Source: Nostoc paludosum FACHB-159 | GTDB lineage: Bacteria; Cyanobacteriota; Cyanobacteriia; Cyanobacteriales; Nostocaceae | Direction of reading: 5' to 3' | Assembly: GCF_014698835.1 (NCBI RefSeq) | Contig: NZ_JACJTU010000032.1 | Coordinates: 1-64,000 of the forward strand | DNA length: 64,000 nt | Shown: piece after piece, positions 1-8,918 of the stretch | Layout of the letters: each line of letters begins with the position of its first letter | How positions within the stretch are numbered: position 1 is the stretch's first letter | Notes under the pieces: model-generated | Told to the model about the DNA's origin: nothing | What the model saw: only the letters and a program-made list of their open reading frames with translations | The model's database searches: none | Translations under genes and position numbers: made by a program

Positions 1-318
1 ATCACCTGTTGCCCATTGGGGGTGACGGCGACGGCATTTACCGAGTAACTATGACCTTTGAGGGTGAATAGTTCCTCCCCTGTTGCCAGATTCCAGACTT
101 TGAGGGTCTTGTCCCATGAGGCAGAAATCACCTGTTGCCCATTGGGGGTGACGGCGACGGCATTTACCGAGTCACTATGACCTTTGAGGGTGAATAGTTC
201 CTCCCCTGTTGCCAGATTCCAGACTTTGAGGGTCTTGTCCCATGAGGCAGAAATCACCTGTTGCCCATTGGGGGTGACGGCGACGGCATTTACCGAGTCA
301 CTATGACCTTTGAGGGTG
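1..318. repeat. 126-bp near-identical direct repeats encoding WD40 blades
   Basis: Copies start at 1, 127 and 253 (the last is cut at about 318). The first two differ by a single visible base near position 47 (gtaact versus gtcact). Each unit encodes one 42-residue WD40 blade. Such near identity points to recent amplification or gene conversion. Confidence 0.9.
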
Positions 319-785
319 CGGAGTAAGCGTCCCCCTGGTGGTGTTAAGCTTGGGGTCAAGGGACAAAGCCACGAAGTAGTTGTCTTTTGCTTTATTTGTG
401 CTAATAATGCCTGAATCTTTTCTGGCATTTGCTGATTTAGTAATCTTCCGTGCAATTGACTCGCTAATTGTTGCTTATCTGTTACTAAAACATGCGCTGA
501 CAGTCTTAATGCCCCTTGAATCAATTTCAGAATTTTTACTTTCTCAAAGTTGTATTCTGAGTAATTTAATGTCTCTTCACTATCAATCAAATCATAATCG
601 TCAATTAGTGGCTGCACTCCGAATTCAGGATGGTTAATCTTGGCAGTGATGAAATCAAAATTAGTCAGTATTGCGTAATACTTCTCTAAGTTTTCCAATT
701 CCACCTGAAGTGATGCATAATTTTTTAGAAAACTGCGTCGGTAGTCGGGCTTCATTGCCGCTAATTTTTCAGCAAGTTTGCCCAT
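1..785 (-). CDS. WD40 repeat protein, partial (runs off left edge)
   Basis: An open frame starts at ATG 785 (MGKLAEKLAAMK) and stays open for 261 codons to the window edge, so the C-terminus is missing. The first ~150 residues are a mostly helical region I do not recognise. From about residue 152 there are WD40 blades with the usual GHSDSV and VWNLATGEELF motifs, which build a beta-propeller for protein binding. The blades are almost identical at DNA level with a 126-bp period. The start lies one base after the stop of the upstream STAND ATPase gene, in a different frame, with a GGAG motif upstream, so the two are surely co-translated. STAND ATPases of cyanobacteria often carry WD40 repeats in the same chain; here sensor and switch are separate, or a frameshift has split one gene. 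WD40 assignment is secure; role as sensor or scaffold of the ATPase is inferred. Confidence 0.85.
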   Translation of the reverse strand, partial: MGKLAEKLAAMKPDYRRSFLKNYASLQVELENLEKYYAILTNFDFITAKINHPEFGVQPLIDDYDLIDSEETLNYSEYNFEKVKILKLIQGALRLSAHVLVTDKQQLASQLHGRLLNQQMPEKIQALLAQIKQKTTTSWLCPLTPSLTPPGGRLLRTLKGHSDSVNAVAVTPNGQQVISASWDKTLKVWNLATGEELFTLKGHSDSVNAVAVTPNGQQVISASWDKTLKVWNLATGEELFTLKGHSYSVNAVAVTPNGQQV

Positions 786-786
786 C

Positions 787-2349
787 TCATGCTGTCTCCT
801 GCTCATAGTAGGCGTTAATACTTTCAAGAACTTCTTTAAATAACTTTCGCTTTTCATCTAAAAGCGTTTTCTTTGTTAGGAAGTCGAGGAAACTTGCATG
901 ATAGATGCCGTAGCATATCTGTTCCTCTATATTCTGCTCCTTTAAATATTCAACCCATTCTTTTAAAATTAATTCCACATCATGTTGCTCCTGTTTAGCG
1001 ATTGAACCAATCATTTCACCGGAAATTGGCCCAATCCTTACTAAGATAAACAGAATAAATACCTTTGCTTCTTGGGGTTTTTCTTCCATCCCCATACGCT
1101 GCCAATGGATTTGATAATATTCTTGCAGACCATGAGGTAATTGCTTTAAACTCAGGTCTTGATAGTCACCTTTAGCAATTCCTGGCAAGACATAGCGCAG
1201 GTACATGAAATTATTTTCACTCTTAGTTGCTACCTGCTCAACAAAATCATCCTCATCAATTTTGCGGTCTTGAATCCATTGTCCAAGTGCCTTCTTATGG
1301 TCTTCATCGACCTTCAAAAATAACCTAATATACTCTTTGATATCTTCACGGCTCAAATTAACATAGTCATTTGCCCTTAAATCTAGCTCCTCCATCGGGA
1401 CATCTGGTGCAGACAAGCGTTTTTTATCTATAGTATATGGTCGTCTAGTCAGCAGAAAATAGACACGTTCTGGTAGCGCGGTTGGTAAATCTAAAAGATT
1501 TCCCCCAGCTTCTTGCTCCACTTCATCCAAAGCATCAACTACAATTACCAGACGTTCGCTAACAGGAATTTTTTTACTAACTTGTTCTAGTAAATCAGCT
1601 AAATTAGCCTTCTCGACATTCTGCAACTGGTAACGCTTAGTTAATTGCTGGCGAATACTTTCAAGAAATAGCTCGGCTCGATTGCTACTAGTTTGGCGAA
1701 TATTAAAATAGCATGGCGATTTATTGTCCCAGACGTATTTAGCAGCAATGGTACTCTTCCCCATCCCCGCATCACCCACTACTGTAAAATAACCACTGCG
1801 ATTTTTATTGCAAAATTGCTTAAATGCGTCAAAAACAAACTGACGACCACAAAACGAGCGAATTTTTTCTCTAATTAACGACTTAAATTCTGTTGGATAC
1901 TCGTCTAAATTCCATTTAGGGAAAGGCTGAAACTCTATTGATTTGCTTCTTTTAGCAACTTTAATAAATATTTCCCCAAACTCCTCCAACTCCGATCGCA
2001 GTTCAATTTTCATCAATCGGATATCAAATTCTGAATCTTTCCCCTGCAAAAACTTTTGTACTTCGTTGTAAAAACCTAAAGGATCGTTTGAAGTATAAGC
2101 ACTCCAAAAAGCATTTTTAATTTCTCTTTCTCGAAAAAGATTCAGCAGTACTTCGGGTTTATCTACACCATACTCAATTAAAGAATAAACATAAACACCA
2201 TCAACATCTTTAGGCGGTTGTACTGGGTCAAAATTGAATTGTTTTAAAGTTCTAACTACAGTTTCATTGCGTTGAGCTTGATTAATAACTAGAGAAGCCG
2301 CAGGTTTAGCAATACTTTTAAGTACATTAACTACAGGGTCAATATTCAT
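787..2349 (-). CDS. STAND/NACHT-type P-loop ATPase
   Basis: A 520-residue protein with a Walker A motif GDAGMGKST at about residue 193, a Walker B stretch VIVVDALDEVE at about residue 268 and a sensor-like LLTRRPY about 35 residues later, the order seen in NACHT/STAND switch ATPases. The ~180 residues before the P-loop are a helical N-terminal region of unknown function, where such proteins usually carry the effector. After the ATPase core comes a helical/winged-helix-like region ending in an HASFLDFL motif that often closes the NACHT module. It probably acts as a nucleotide-driven signalling switch, possibly in defence or regulated death, with the adjacent WD40 protein as its sensor. ATPase class is well supported; biological role is inferred. 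Starts with ATG; a 230-bp spacer separates it from the next repeat upstream. Confidence 0.85.
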   Translation of the reverse strand: MNIDPVVNVLKSIAKPAASLVINQAQRNETVVRTLKQFNFDPVQPPKDVDGVYVYSLIEYGVDKPEVLLNLFREREIKNAFWSAYTSNDPLGFYNEVQKFLQGKDSEFDIRLMKIELRSELEEFGEIFIKVAKRSKSIEFQPFPKWNLDEYPTEFKSLIREKIRSFCGRQFVFDAFKQFCNKNRSGYFTVVGDAGMGKSTIAAKYVWDNKSPCYFNIRQTSSNRAELFLESIRQQLTKRYQLQNVEKANLADLLEQVSKKIPVSERLVIVVDALDEVEQEAGGNLLDLPTALPERVYFLLTRRPYTIDKKRLSAPDVPMEELDLRANDYVNLSREDIKEYIRLFLKVDEDHKKALGQWIQDRKIDEDDFVEQVATKSENNFMYLRYVLPGIAKGDYQDLSLKQLPHGLQEYYQIHWQRMGMEEKPQEAKVFILFILVRIGPISGEMIGSIAKQEQHDVELILKEWVEYLKEQNIEEQICYGIYHASFLDFLTKKTLLDEKRKLFKEVLESINAYYEQETA

Positions 2350-2603
2350 CTTCGCTAGCAGTAGAAATAATTTTTACACCTGTAACTTATCCTAACGACA
2401 GATGCCAAAATTAAGCAAATACACACATATAATAGCGATACCTTTGGTAAACTGCGCTAACGCACCCTCTCAAACTCTTCCTCCGCGCCCGGTTATTGAG
2501 CGAAGTCGAAATACTGCGCCTTTGCGCTTCAATTCTCACACTCATTGCCAAAGCACGTAGACGTAGCCTTTGTAGATATTGCCTAGCTATTTCGAGTTAC
2601 AAA

Positions 2604-2855
2604 GCTCAACTTTGACCTTCCGAGGCTCAACTTTGACCTTCCGAGGCTCGACGTTGACCTTCCGAGGCTCGACGTTGACCTTCCGAGGCTCAACGTTGAC
2701 CTTCTGAGGCTCGACGTTGACCTTCTGAGGCTCAACTTTGACCTTCTGAGGCTCGACGTTGACCTTCTGAGGCTCGACGTTGACCTTCTGAAGCTCGACG
2801 TTGACCTTCTGAGGCTCGACTTTGACCTTCTGAGGCTCGACTTTGACCTTCTGAG
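2604..2855. repeat. 21-bp minisatellite, 12 copies
   Basis: Twelve head-to-tail copies of a 21-bp unit (plus-strand form gctcgacgttgaccttctgag) with few substitutions, mostly acg/act and ccg/ctg. The unit length is a multiple of three, so two minus-strand frames stay open (repeats VEPQKVN and SLRRSTS). There is no ribosome-binding site or conserved flanking protein, so I treat it as a non-coding tandem repeat. Confidence 0.9.
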
Positions 2856-2936
2856 GCTCAACTATAGCGATTCTCGTTTGGATGCAATACACTTTGACTT
2901 TCTCCTAAAAGGCTACGGTGTAGACACAAGCCGAAT

Positions 2937-3020
2937 TACCCCCCTTAATCCCCCCTTGGAAAGGGGGGAAAAAGAAATCTAGTTCCCTCCCCTTTCCAAG
3001 GGGAGGGTTAGGGTGGGGTA
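2937..3020. repeat. Inverted-repeat hairpin element (MITE-like)
   Basis: The left arm 2937-2968 (C-rich, then ttggaaagggggg) is an imperfect inverse of the right arm 2985-3020. Each arm also contains its own small palindrome (ccccttggaaagggg and cccctttccaagggg). G/C-rich hairpins of this form are common dispersed intergenic elements in cyanobacteria. No gene inside. Confidence 0.7.
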
Positions 3021-3193
3021 AAATCCTGGTTAATAAGCTTCTCTCCTAAAAGCAGAGAGGCTTTGAATGTTACTCCCCAACGCTAGTAGGGAAGGGGCTG
3101 GAGGTTAGGTCTGTATTCTACTAACCGAAAAGTGGTATGTAAATATTTTTATCTCAAGCAGAAGCGCCCAGCCACAGCGAGAGAGTTTATTCT

Positions 3194-3234
3194 AAAAAAA
3201 TCCCCCCAACTTTCTGTAAACGAAAGTTGGGGGG
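3194..3234 (-). terminator. Rho-independent terminator of gcvP
   Basis: A perfect 13-bp stem (ccccccaactttc at 3202-3214 pairing with 3222-3234) with a 7-base loop is followed on the minus strand by a run of seven T. It lies 28 bases past the gcvP stop, in the right orientation. Confidence 0.9.
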
Positions 3235-3261
3235 AGCAAATTTTAACTAAAGTGTATGATT

Positions 3262-6195
3262 TTACGAAGAATAAGCATCCATTGGCAGACAAGAACAAAC
3301 AAAATTCCTATCGCCAAAGGCTGCATCAATGCGGCTGACAACAGGCCAGAATTTATGTTCGCGCGTCCAAGGCGCAGGGTAGGCAGCTTGTTCGCGAGAA
3401 TAAGGATGATCCCATTCTCCACTAAGCAAACTTTCAGCAGTATGGGGTGCGTTCTTTAAAAGATTATCTTGGATATCTGCTTTGCCTGATTCTATTTCGG
3501 CAATTTCTTGGCGAATAGCAATCAAGGCATCACAAAAACGATCTAACTCTTGTTTAGATTCGCTTTCTGTTGGTTCCACCATGATTGTACCCCCCACAGG
3601 CCAGGAAACAGTCGGCGCATGGAAACCATAATCTATTAAACGCTTGGCAACATCATCGATTTCGATCGCCGCAGATTTTTTGAGCGATCGTAAATCTAAA
3701 ATACATTCATGGGCAACTAAACCATTTTTCCCTTGATATAAAACGGGATAGTAAGATTCAAGTCGCTTGGCGATGTAGTTAGCATTGAGAATTGCCACCT
3801 TCGTTGCTTGGGTTAAACCAGCCGTACCCATCATGGCAATGTACATCCAAGAAATCACCAAAATACTCGCACTACCCCAAGGTGCAGCCGCCACAGCACC
3901 AAGATGAGATTTTCCGGCTGACTTGTCGATAGTGACAACAGGATGTCCGGGTAGGAACGGTACGAGATGAGACGCAACGCCAATAGGCCCCATACCAGGG
4001 CCGCCGCCACCGTGAGGAATACAGAAAGTTTTGTGCAAATTTAAGTGACAAACATCCGCGCCAATATCCCCAGGACGGCAAATTCCGACTTGGGCGTTCA
4101 TATTTGCCCCATCCATGTAAACTTGTCCGCCGTAGGTATGAACAATTGCACAGATTTCCTTAATTGACTCCTCAAAAACACCGTGAGTCGAGGGATATGT
4201 CACCATTAAGGCGGCGAGTTCTGACTTGTGCTTTTCAGCTTTAGCTTTCAGGTCGTCAACGTCAATGTTACCTTGAGAGTCGCAGGCAACTGCCACTACC
4301 TTCATGCCGCACATCACCGCACTAGCTGGGTTTGTTCCGTGTGCTGAGGTGGGAATCAAACAGACGTTGCGGTGTTCTTCACCACGGTTTTGATGATATT
4401 GGCGAATTACTAAAAGTCCGGCGTATTCACCTTGGGAACCCGCGTTTGGTTGCAGAGAAATTCCGGCAAAACCAGTAATTTCAGCTAACCACGCTTCAAG
4501 CTGTTGAAACAGGATTTGATAACCTTGCGTTTGGGATGGTGGGGCAAAAGGATGAATCTTGCCAAATTCTTCCCAAGTTACCGGAATCATCTCAGCAGTT
4601 GCATTTAACTTCATTGTGCAGGAACCCAAAGGAATCATCGATGTTGTTAGCGACAAGTCCTTGCTTTCTAGCCTGTGAAGATAGCGCAATAACTCTGTTT
4701 CTGAGTGATAGCGGTTAAATACTGGATGAGTTAGGTAACTGCTTTGACGAGGGAAGGGGAGATGGGGAGATGGGGAGATGGGGAGATGGGGAGAAAACCA
4801 TTCTTCTAAGGTGAAAGGTAGTTCTTTGTTACCTGCGAAAATTGCCAAGATGTCAAGCACATCATCTACTGTGGTAGTTTCATTCAGCGAAATACCAACA
4901 GCAGTTTCATCAAAAATCCGCAAGTTAATTTGAAGTTGTTCGGAGGCTGCCACAATATCTTCTAAATTGTGGCTTCCCAGTTCTACTCGCAGCGTATCAA
5001 AGAAATGTTCGGAACTGATTTTATAACCTAAACGCTTGAGTCCTTCTGCCAGCAACACCGTCAAGGAGTGGATATTTTCGGCAATTTGCTTGAGTCCCTC
5101 TGGCCCGTGATAGACAGCGTACATACTCGCCATCACCGCTAGTAGCACCTGTGCTGTGCAGATATTACTAGTCGCTTTTTCACGGCGGATATGTTGTTCG
5201 CGGGTTTGTAAAGCCAGACGCAATGCAGGTTTTCCTAGAGCATCTTTTGATACCCCGACGATTCGCCCTGGAACCGATCGCTTATACTCTTCCTTAGTAG
5301 CAAAATACGCCGCGTGAGGCCCCCCAAAGCCCAAGGGTATACCAAAACGTTGGGTGCTACCCACAGCAATATCAGCGCCAAATTCCCCAGGAGGGGTAAG
5401 TAAAGTTAAACTTAAGGGATCTGCTGCTACCGTCACCAATGCACCCTGAGCATGGGCTTTTTCAATAAAAGCGCGGTAATCGTAAATGGTGCCATCACTT
5501 GCCGGGTATTGCAGAAGGGCACCAAAAATCGGTTCCTCAAAATCAAATGTTTGATGGTCGCCGACAATGATTTTAATCCCCAATGGTTGAGCGCGAGTCT
5601 GCAACACATCAATGGTTTGGGGATGGCAGTCACGAGAAACAAAATAGCTATTTGCCTTATTTTTAGAAACGCCATAGCTGAGGCTCATGGCTTCTGCGGC
5701 GGCTGTGGCTTCATCGAGTAACGAAGCGTTGGCAATTTCCAAACCTGTAAGGTCGATAATCAGAGTTTGAAAATTCAACAGTGCTTCCAATCTTCCTTGG
5801 GCAATTTCTGGCTGGTAAGGAGTGTAAGCAGTATACCAACCGGGGTTTTCTAGGATATTACGTGCAATTACTGGAGGGGTAATACTGTCATAATATCCCA
5901 TACCAATATATGAACGGAAAACTTGGTTGTTGCTAGCAACTTTTTTTAACAATCCCAGTGCTGCGTATTCACTTTCTGCTTCTGGTAAGTTTAGCGCTTG
6001 CTTGACCCGAATTGCCTGGGGTACTGTTTGGTCGATGAGGTCATCTAAACTAGAAAACCCCAAGACTTCAAGCATTTGCTGGATGTCATCAAAGTTGGGG
6101 CCAATGTGTCTTGGTGCAAAATTACTTAACTTTTGACTTGTTTCGTTTTGCAGATGGCGATCGCTAGACTTGAAAATAGGGAGATTTGATACCAC
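3262..6195 (-). CDS. gcvP: Glycine dehydrogenase (decarboxylating), P protein
   Basis: The PLP-dependent P protein of the glycine cleavage system decarboxylates glycine and passes the aminomethyl group to the lipoyl arm of GcvH; in cyanobacteria it serves photorespiratory glycolate recycling and one-carbon supply. At 977 residues it is the usual single-chain length. It starts with the family hallmark FAPRHIGP and carries the PLP lysine in LNLHKTFCIPHGGGGPG at about residue 720. The start is GTG at 6195. It is the last gene of a gcvT-gcvH-gcvP set, 201 bp after gcvH, and ends in a strong terminator. Odd feature: residues ~467-483, between the two halves of the protein, are encoded by an octamer tandem repeat (4756-4794) read as SPHLPISPSPHLP, which is not a family feature and looks like an in-frame repeat insertion. 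Confidence 0.97.
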   Translation of the reverse strand: MVSNLPIFKSSDRHLQNETSQKLSNFAPRHIGPNFDDIQQMLEVLGFSSLDDLIDQTVPQAIRVKQALNLPEAESEYAALGLLKKVASNNQVFRSYIGMGYYDSITPPVIARNILENPGWYTAYTPYQPEIAQGRLEALLNFQTLIIDLTGLEIANASLLDEATAAAEAMSLSYGVSKNKANSYFVSRDCHPQTIDVLQTRAQPLGIKIIVGDHQTFDFEEPIFGALLQYPASDGTIYDYRAFIEKAHAQGALVTVAADPLSLTLLTPPGEFGADIAVGSTQRFGIPLGFGGPHAAYFATKEEYKRSVPGRIVGVSKDALGKPALRLALQTREQHIRREKATSNICTAQVLLAVMASMYAVYHGPEGLKQIAENIHSLTVLLAEGLKRLGYKISSEHFFDTLRVELGSHNLEDIVAASEQLQINLRIFDETAVGISLNETTTVDDVLDILAIFAGNKELPFTLEEWFSPHLPISPSPHLPFPRQSSYLTHPVFNRYHSETELLRYLHRLESKDLSLTTSMIPLGSCTMKLNATAEMIPVTWEEFGKIHPFAPPSQTQGYQILFQQLEAWLAEITGFAGISLQPNAGSQGEYAGLLVIRQYHQNRGEEHRNVCLIPTSAHGTNPASAVMCGMKVVAVACDSQGNIDVDDLKAKAEKHKSELAALMVTYPSTHGVFEESIKEICAIVHTYGGQVYMDGANMNAQVGICRPGDIGADVCHLNLHKTFCIPHGGGGPGMGPIGVASHLVPFLPGHPVVTIDKSAGKSHLGAVAAAPWGSASILVISWMYIAMMGTAGLTQATKVAILNANYIAKRLESYYPVLYQGKNGLVAHECILDLRSLKKSAAIEIDDVAKRLIDYGFHAPTVSWPVGGTIMVEPTESESKQELDRFCDALIAIRQEIAEIESGKADIQDNLLKNAPHTAESLLSGEWDHPYSREQAAYPAPWTREHKFWPVVSRIDAAFGDRNFVCSCLPMDAYSS
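4756..4794. repeat. Octamer STRR inside gcvP
   Basis: Four full copies of ggggagat and one partial copy lie within the gcvP reading frame and give a Pro/Ser-rich linker. The same sort of repeat is otherwise intergenic in this window. Confidence 0.9.
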
Positions 6196-6317
6196 AAATT
6201 ACTCTCCAGATGATAGTATATTAATAATATTTTGCAACAAATACTGATAACAAGTGAGTGTAATTTATCAATTTATTTAAATTTGATAACTTAATTTTAC
6301 TAAGAGTGGGGTATCGG

Positions 6318-6396
6318 GCATGGGAAGAGGCAGAGGGGCAGAGGGGAAATACTATTGTCACTTCTCCCCTGCTCCCCTGCTCCCCTGCTCCTTTGC
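6318..6396. repeat. Low-complexity repeat between gcvH and gcvP
   Basis: A G-rich stretch (gaggcagaggggcagagggg) faces a C-rich octamer repeat (tcccctgc, three copies) about 15 bases later, so the two can pair as a hairpin. It sits just after the gcvH stop and could weaken read-through into gcvP or protect the gcvH message. That role is inference. Confidence 0.75.
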
Positions 6397-6786
6397 CTAC
6401 TCCCCTTCTACCTGAGCGCGGTATTCATCGGCAGTCAAGGCATCATTTACTTCATCAAGGTCATCGACACGCACTTTTAAAAACCATCCTTCACCGTAGG
6501 GGTCATCTGATACTTGTTCGGGGTCTTCAATTAAAGGATCGTTGCGTTCTACGACTGTGCCAGTCACAGGTGAATTTAATTCTTCAACGGCTTTTACTGA
6601 TTCAATAGTGCCAAATGTATCTCCTTTTGTCACTAAATCACCAATTTCTGGCAGTTCCAAAAACACGATATCGCCCAATTCATTGACGGCAAACTCTGTA
6701 ATACCAATGGTGGCAATATCGCCATCTAGTCGCACGTATTCATGAGAATCTAAGTATCTAAAATCTTGAGGATATTCAAAAGACAT
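6397..6786 (-). CDS. gcvH: Glycine cleavage system H protein
   Basis: A 129-residue lipoyl carrier that shuttles the aminomethyl intermediate from GcvP to GcvT. The lipoyl-lysine motif GTIESVKAVEEL is present, with the modified lysine at residue 65. Length and the ITEFAVNELGDIVF core match the family. Starts with ATG after a GGAAG ribosome-binding site. It lies between gcvT (203 bp upstream) and gcvP; the spacers are long for a tight operon and contain repeats, but order and strand imply joint expression. Confidence 0.97.
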   Translation of the reverse strand: MSFEYPQDFRYLDSHEYVRLDGDIATIGITEFAVNELGDIVFLELPEIGDLVTKGDTFGTIESVKAVEELNSPVTGTVVERNDPLIEDPEQVSDDPYGEGWFLKVRVDDLDEVNDALTADEYRAQVEGE

Positions 6787-6989
6787 ATCACTTCCTCTCC
6801 CTTGTCGAACAATTTTTTGCCTTAACAGTCATACTCGCCATATTCAATAATGAACCTTGCTGTAGATTGAGTAACTCACACAAGTGGTGCCAAGCAATGA
6901 GTGAAAAAATGTGATTTTCACTTCTTTACTTGGTACTCGGAACTCGGCACCACTGAAAACACATTATTCCTCAAAAACCTCAGCACTTA

Positions 6990-8126
6990 TCAGTTAGCGA
7001 CACGATTTTTTGAGCGATAGAAGGGACGTTTCACCACAACTGCTGGATAAGCTTTGCCGCGAATCTCAACTTCTAGTTGTTGACCAACAGTTGCTAGCTT
7101 GGTGGGAACGTAGGCTAAGGCAATGGGATAACTAAGTGTAGGCGACAAAGTACCACTGGTGACTTCTCCCACAACTTTACCTGCTGAGAGAATTTGGTAG
7201 CCATGACGAGCAATGTTACGTCCTTGGGTTTGCAAACCTACCAAGCGGCGCTGCACTCCAGCAGCTTTTTGCTGTTCTAAAACTGCTCGACCAATAAAAT
7301 CGCCTTTGGTGTCTAGGTGAACTAGCCAGCCCAAACCTGCTTCTAAAGGTGTGGTGGTGTCGTCGATGTCTTGCCCATAAAGTGCCATTGCTGCTTCTAG
7401 CCGCAGGGTATCTCTCGCACCGAGTCCACAGGGGATAACGCCAGCATTATAAAGACTTTGCCACAATTCTACTGCCACATCAAGATCTACCATCACCTCA
7501 AATCCATCCTCTCCGGTGTAGCCTGTACGGGCTATGAAGGCTGGTTTACCCAATACTGTTGCTTGGAGGTGACCAAATGCTTTGATTGGTTGTAAGTCTT
7601 CCTCTACTATGGGTTGGAGATATTTAATCGCTTTTGGCCCTTGCACGGCAATTAAGGATTTTTCTGGTGAAAGGTCTTGGAATTGCACTTCATTTGGCTC
7701 AAGGTGTTGCAATAGCCATGCTTTGTCTTTGCCAGTAGTTGCCGCATTGACTATAATGAATGCCTTTTGCGTACCAGTGGTATCTTCACCTTGATAATAA
7801 ACAATAATGTCGTCAATAATTCCCCCTTGGGGATTTAACAAGACAGTGTATTGTGCTTGACCAGGTTGCAACCGACTTAAGTCTGAAGGTACCAAAGACT
7901 GGAGTTGGGATATGAGGTTTTTACCTTGGAGAGTAAATTTACCCATGTGGGAAATATCGAACATGCCAGCTGTATTTCTTACAGCTTCATGTTCGCGGCT
8001 AATCCCACTAAATTGTACGGGCATTTCCCAACCACCAAAGCTGGTAAAGCGTGCTTTGAGTTCCACACCCAATTGATATAAAACAGTCCGCGCCAATGAT
8101 TGGGCGTTATCTTCTTGATTAACCAC
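6990..8126 (-). CDS. gcvT: Glycine cleavage system T protein (aminomethyltransferase)
   Basis: A 378-residue tetrahydrofolate-dependent aminomethyltransferase that releases ammonia from the GcvH-bound intermediate and forms methylene-THF. Family signatures are visible: KARFTSFGGWEMPVQFSG near the N-terminus, FDISHMGKF, ARTGYTGEDGFEV and LGARDTLRLEAAM. The apparent start is GTG at 8126. It is the first gene of gcvT-gcvH-gcvP. I looked upstream (8127-8326) for a glycine riboswitch and saw no convincing one. Confidence 0.97.
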   Translation of the reverse strand: MVNQEDNAQSLARTVLYQLGVELKARFTSFGGWEMPVQFSGISREHEAVRNTAGMFDISHMGKFTLQGKNLISQLQSLVPSDLSRLQPGQAQYTVLLNPQGGIIDDIIVYYQGEDTTGTQKAFIIVNAATTGKDKAWLLQHLEPNEVQFQDLSPEKSLIAVQGPKAIKYLQPIVEEDLQPIKAFGHLQATVLGKPAFIARTGYTGEDGFEVMVDLDVAVELWQSLYNAGVIPCGLGARDTLRLEAAMALYGQDIDDTTTPLEAGLGWLVHLDTKGDFIGRAVLEQQKAAGVQRRLVGLQTQGRNIARHGYQILSAGKVVGEVTSGTLSPTLSYPIALAYVPTKLATVGQQLEVEIRGKAYPAVVVKRPFYRSKNRVAN

Positions 8127-8326
8127 AGGTATTTATGCGATCGCACCTCAACATCTCTCTATCCTACGAGATGCTTTCCTGTTTGAGAGAATAGTTTAAC
8201 GTAACAAAAGCCTCGGCAATCAGAACATAGAATTCAGAATTCACCACTCCCAACTCCTAACTCAGCACTCTCTACTGAGGTTTAATAGTTAATGGTGGAA
8301 ATGTTGAGATTTGTTAATTTAACATT

Positions 8327-8821
8327 ATGAAGTATCCGCAAATACTAGCTAGCTTTGTCTTAGCTATAGCTCTTTTTGTTTTTCCCCTCTCGGCGCAAGC
8401 TGCAAGTTCTTCCAGCATTACCCGTTCTGCTGGAGAGGACTTTCAGAGCAAAGATTACTCTGGCCAAAGTTTAATTGGCACTGAATTTACCAATGTCGAT
8501 TTAGAAAATGCTAACTTTAGCAATGCCGACTTACGCGGTGTTGTGTTTAATGGTACTGTGTTAGAGGGAGTGAATCTGCATGGTGCAGATTTTAGTAATG
8601 GCATAGCCTACTTGGCAAGATTTAAGAACGCTGATTTAGGTGATGCAGTCTTGAGCGATGCAATGATGCTGCGCTCTACATTTGATAATGTCGATATTAC
8701 TGGCGCTGATTTTACGAATGCAGTTTTAGATGGAACACAAGTGAAAAAGCTCTGTACAAAGGCGAGTGGTGTCAATTCTAAAACTGGTGTGGATACGCGT
8801 GAATCTTTAGGATGTAGGTAG
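8327..8821 (+). CDS. Exported pentapeptide-repeat protein
   Basis: A 164-residue protein with a classic signal peptide (charged start, hydrophobic stretch, cleavage at about AQA-A, residue 26) and then repeats of the A(D/N)LXX type (ANFSNADLRG, VNLHGADFSN, ADLGDAVLSD) that fold as a right-handed beta-helix. Signal sequence and family suggest a thylakoid-lumen or periplasmic protein; several such lumenal proteins are known in cyanobacteria and chloroplasts, mostly of unknown function. Two cysteines near the C-terminus (KLCTKAS and ESLGCR) could form a disulfide. It stands alone, divergent from gcvT, and ends in its own terminator. Confidence 0.9.
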   Translation: MKYPQILASFVLAIALFVFPLSAQAASSSSITRSAGEDFQSKDYSGQSLIGTEFTNVDLENANFSNADLRGVVFNGTVLEGVNLHGADFSNGIAYLARFKNADLGDAVLSDAMMLRSTFDNVDITGADFTNAVLDGTQVKKLCTKASGVNSKTGVDTRESLGCR

Positions 8822-8826
8822 AAGTT

Positions 8827-8876
8827 AACAACCCCTTCTTCTTTGTTGGTGGAGAAGGGGTTGTTTAATTATTTTC
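8827..8876 (+). terminator. Terminator of the pentapeptide-repeat gene
   Basis: A 13-bp perfect stem (aacaaccccttct, 8827-8839, with 8853-8865) and a T-rich tail directly after the stop codon at 8821. Confidence 0.85.
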
Positions 8877-8918
8877 GCTTTGGACTTCCAATAAAAAAAA
8901 GAAGGGAGTAATGCATTT

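Noticed and set aside
380..637. Plus-strand 85-codon frame
   Set aside because: Lies antisense to the WD40 protein gene, which has clear family features.
2583..2892. Two overlapping minus-strand frames with heptapeptide repeats
   Set aside because: They exist only because a 21-bp tandem repeat has no stop in two frames; no ribosome-binding site and no conserved non-repeat part.
8127..8326. Glycine riboswitch before gcvT
   Set aside because: Looked for paired aptamer cores; none could be drawn convincingly from the sequence.
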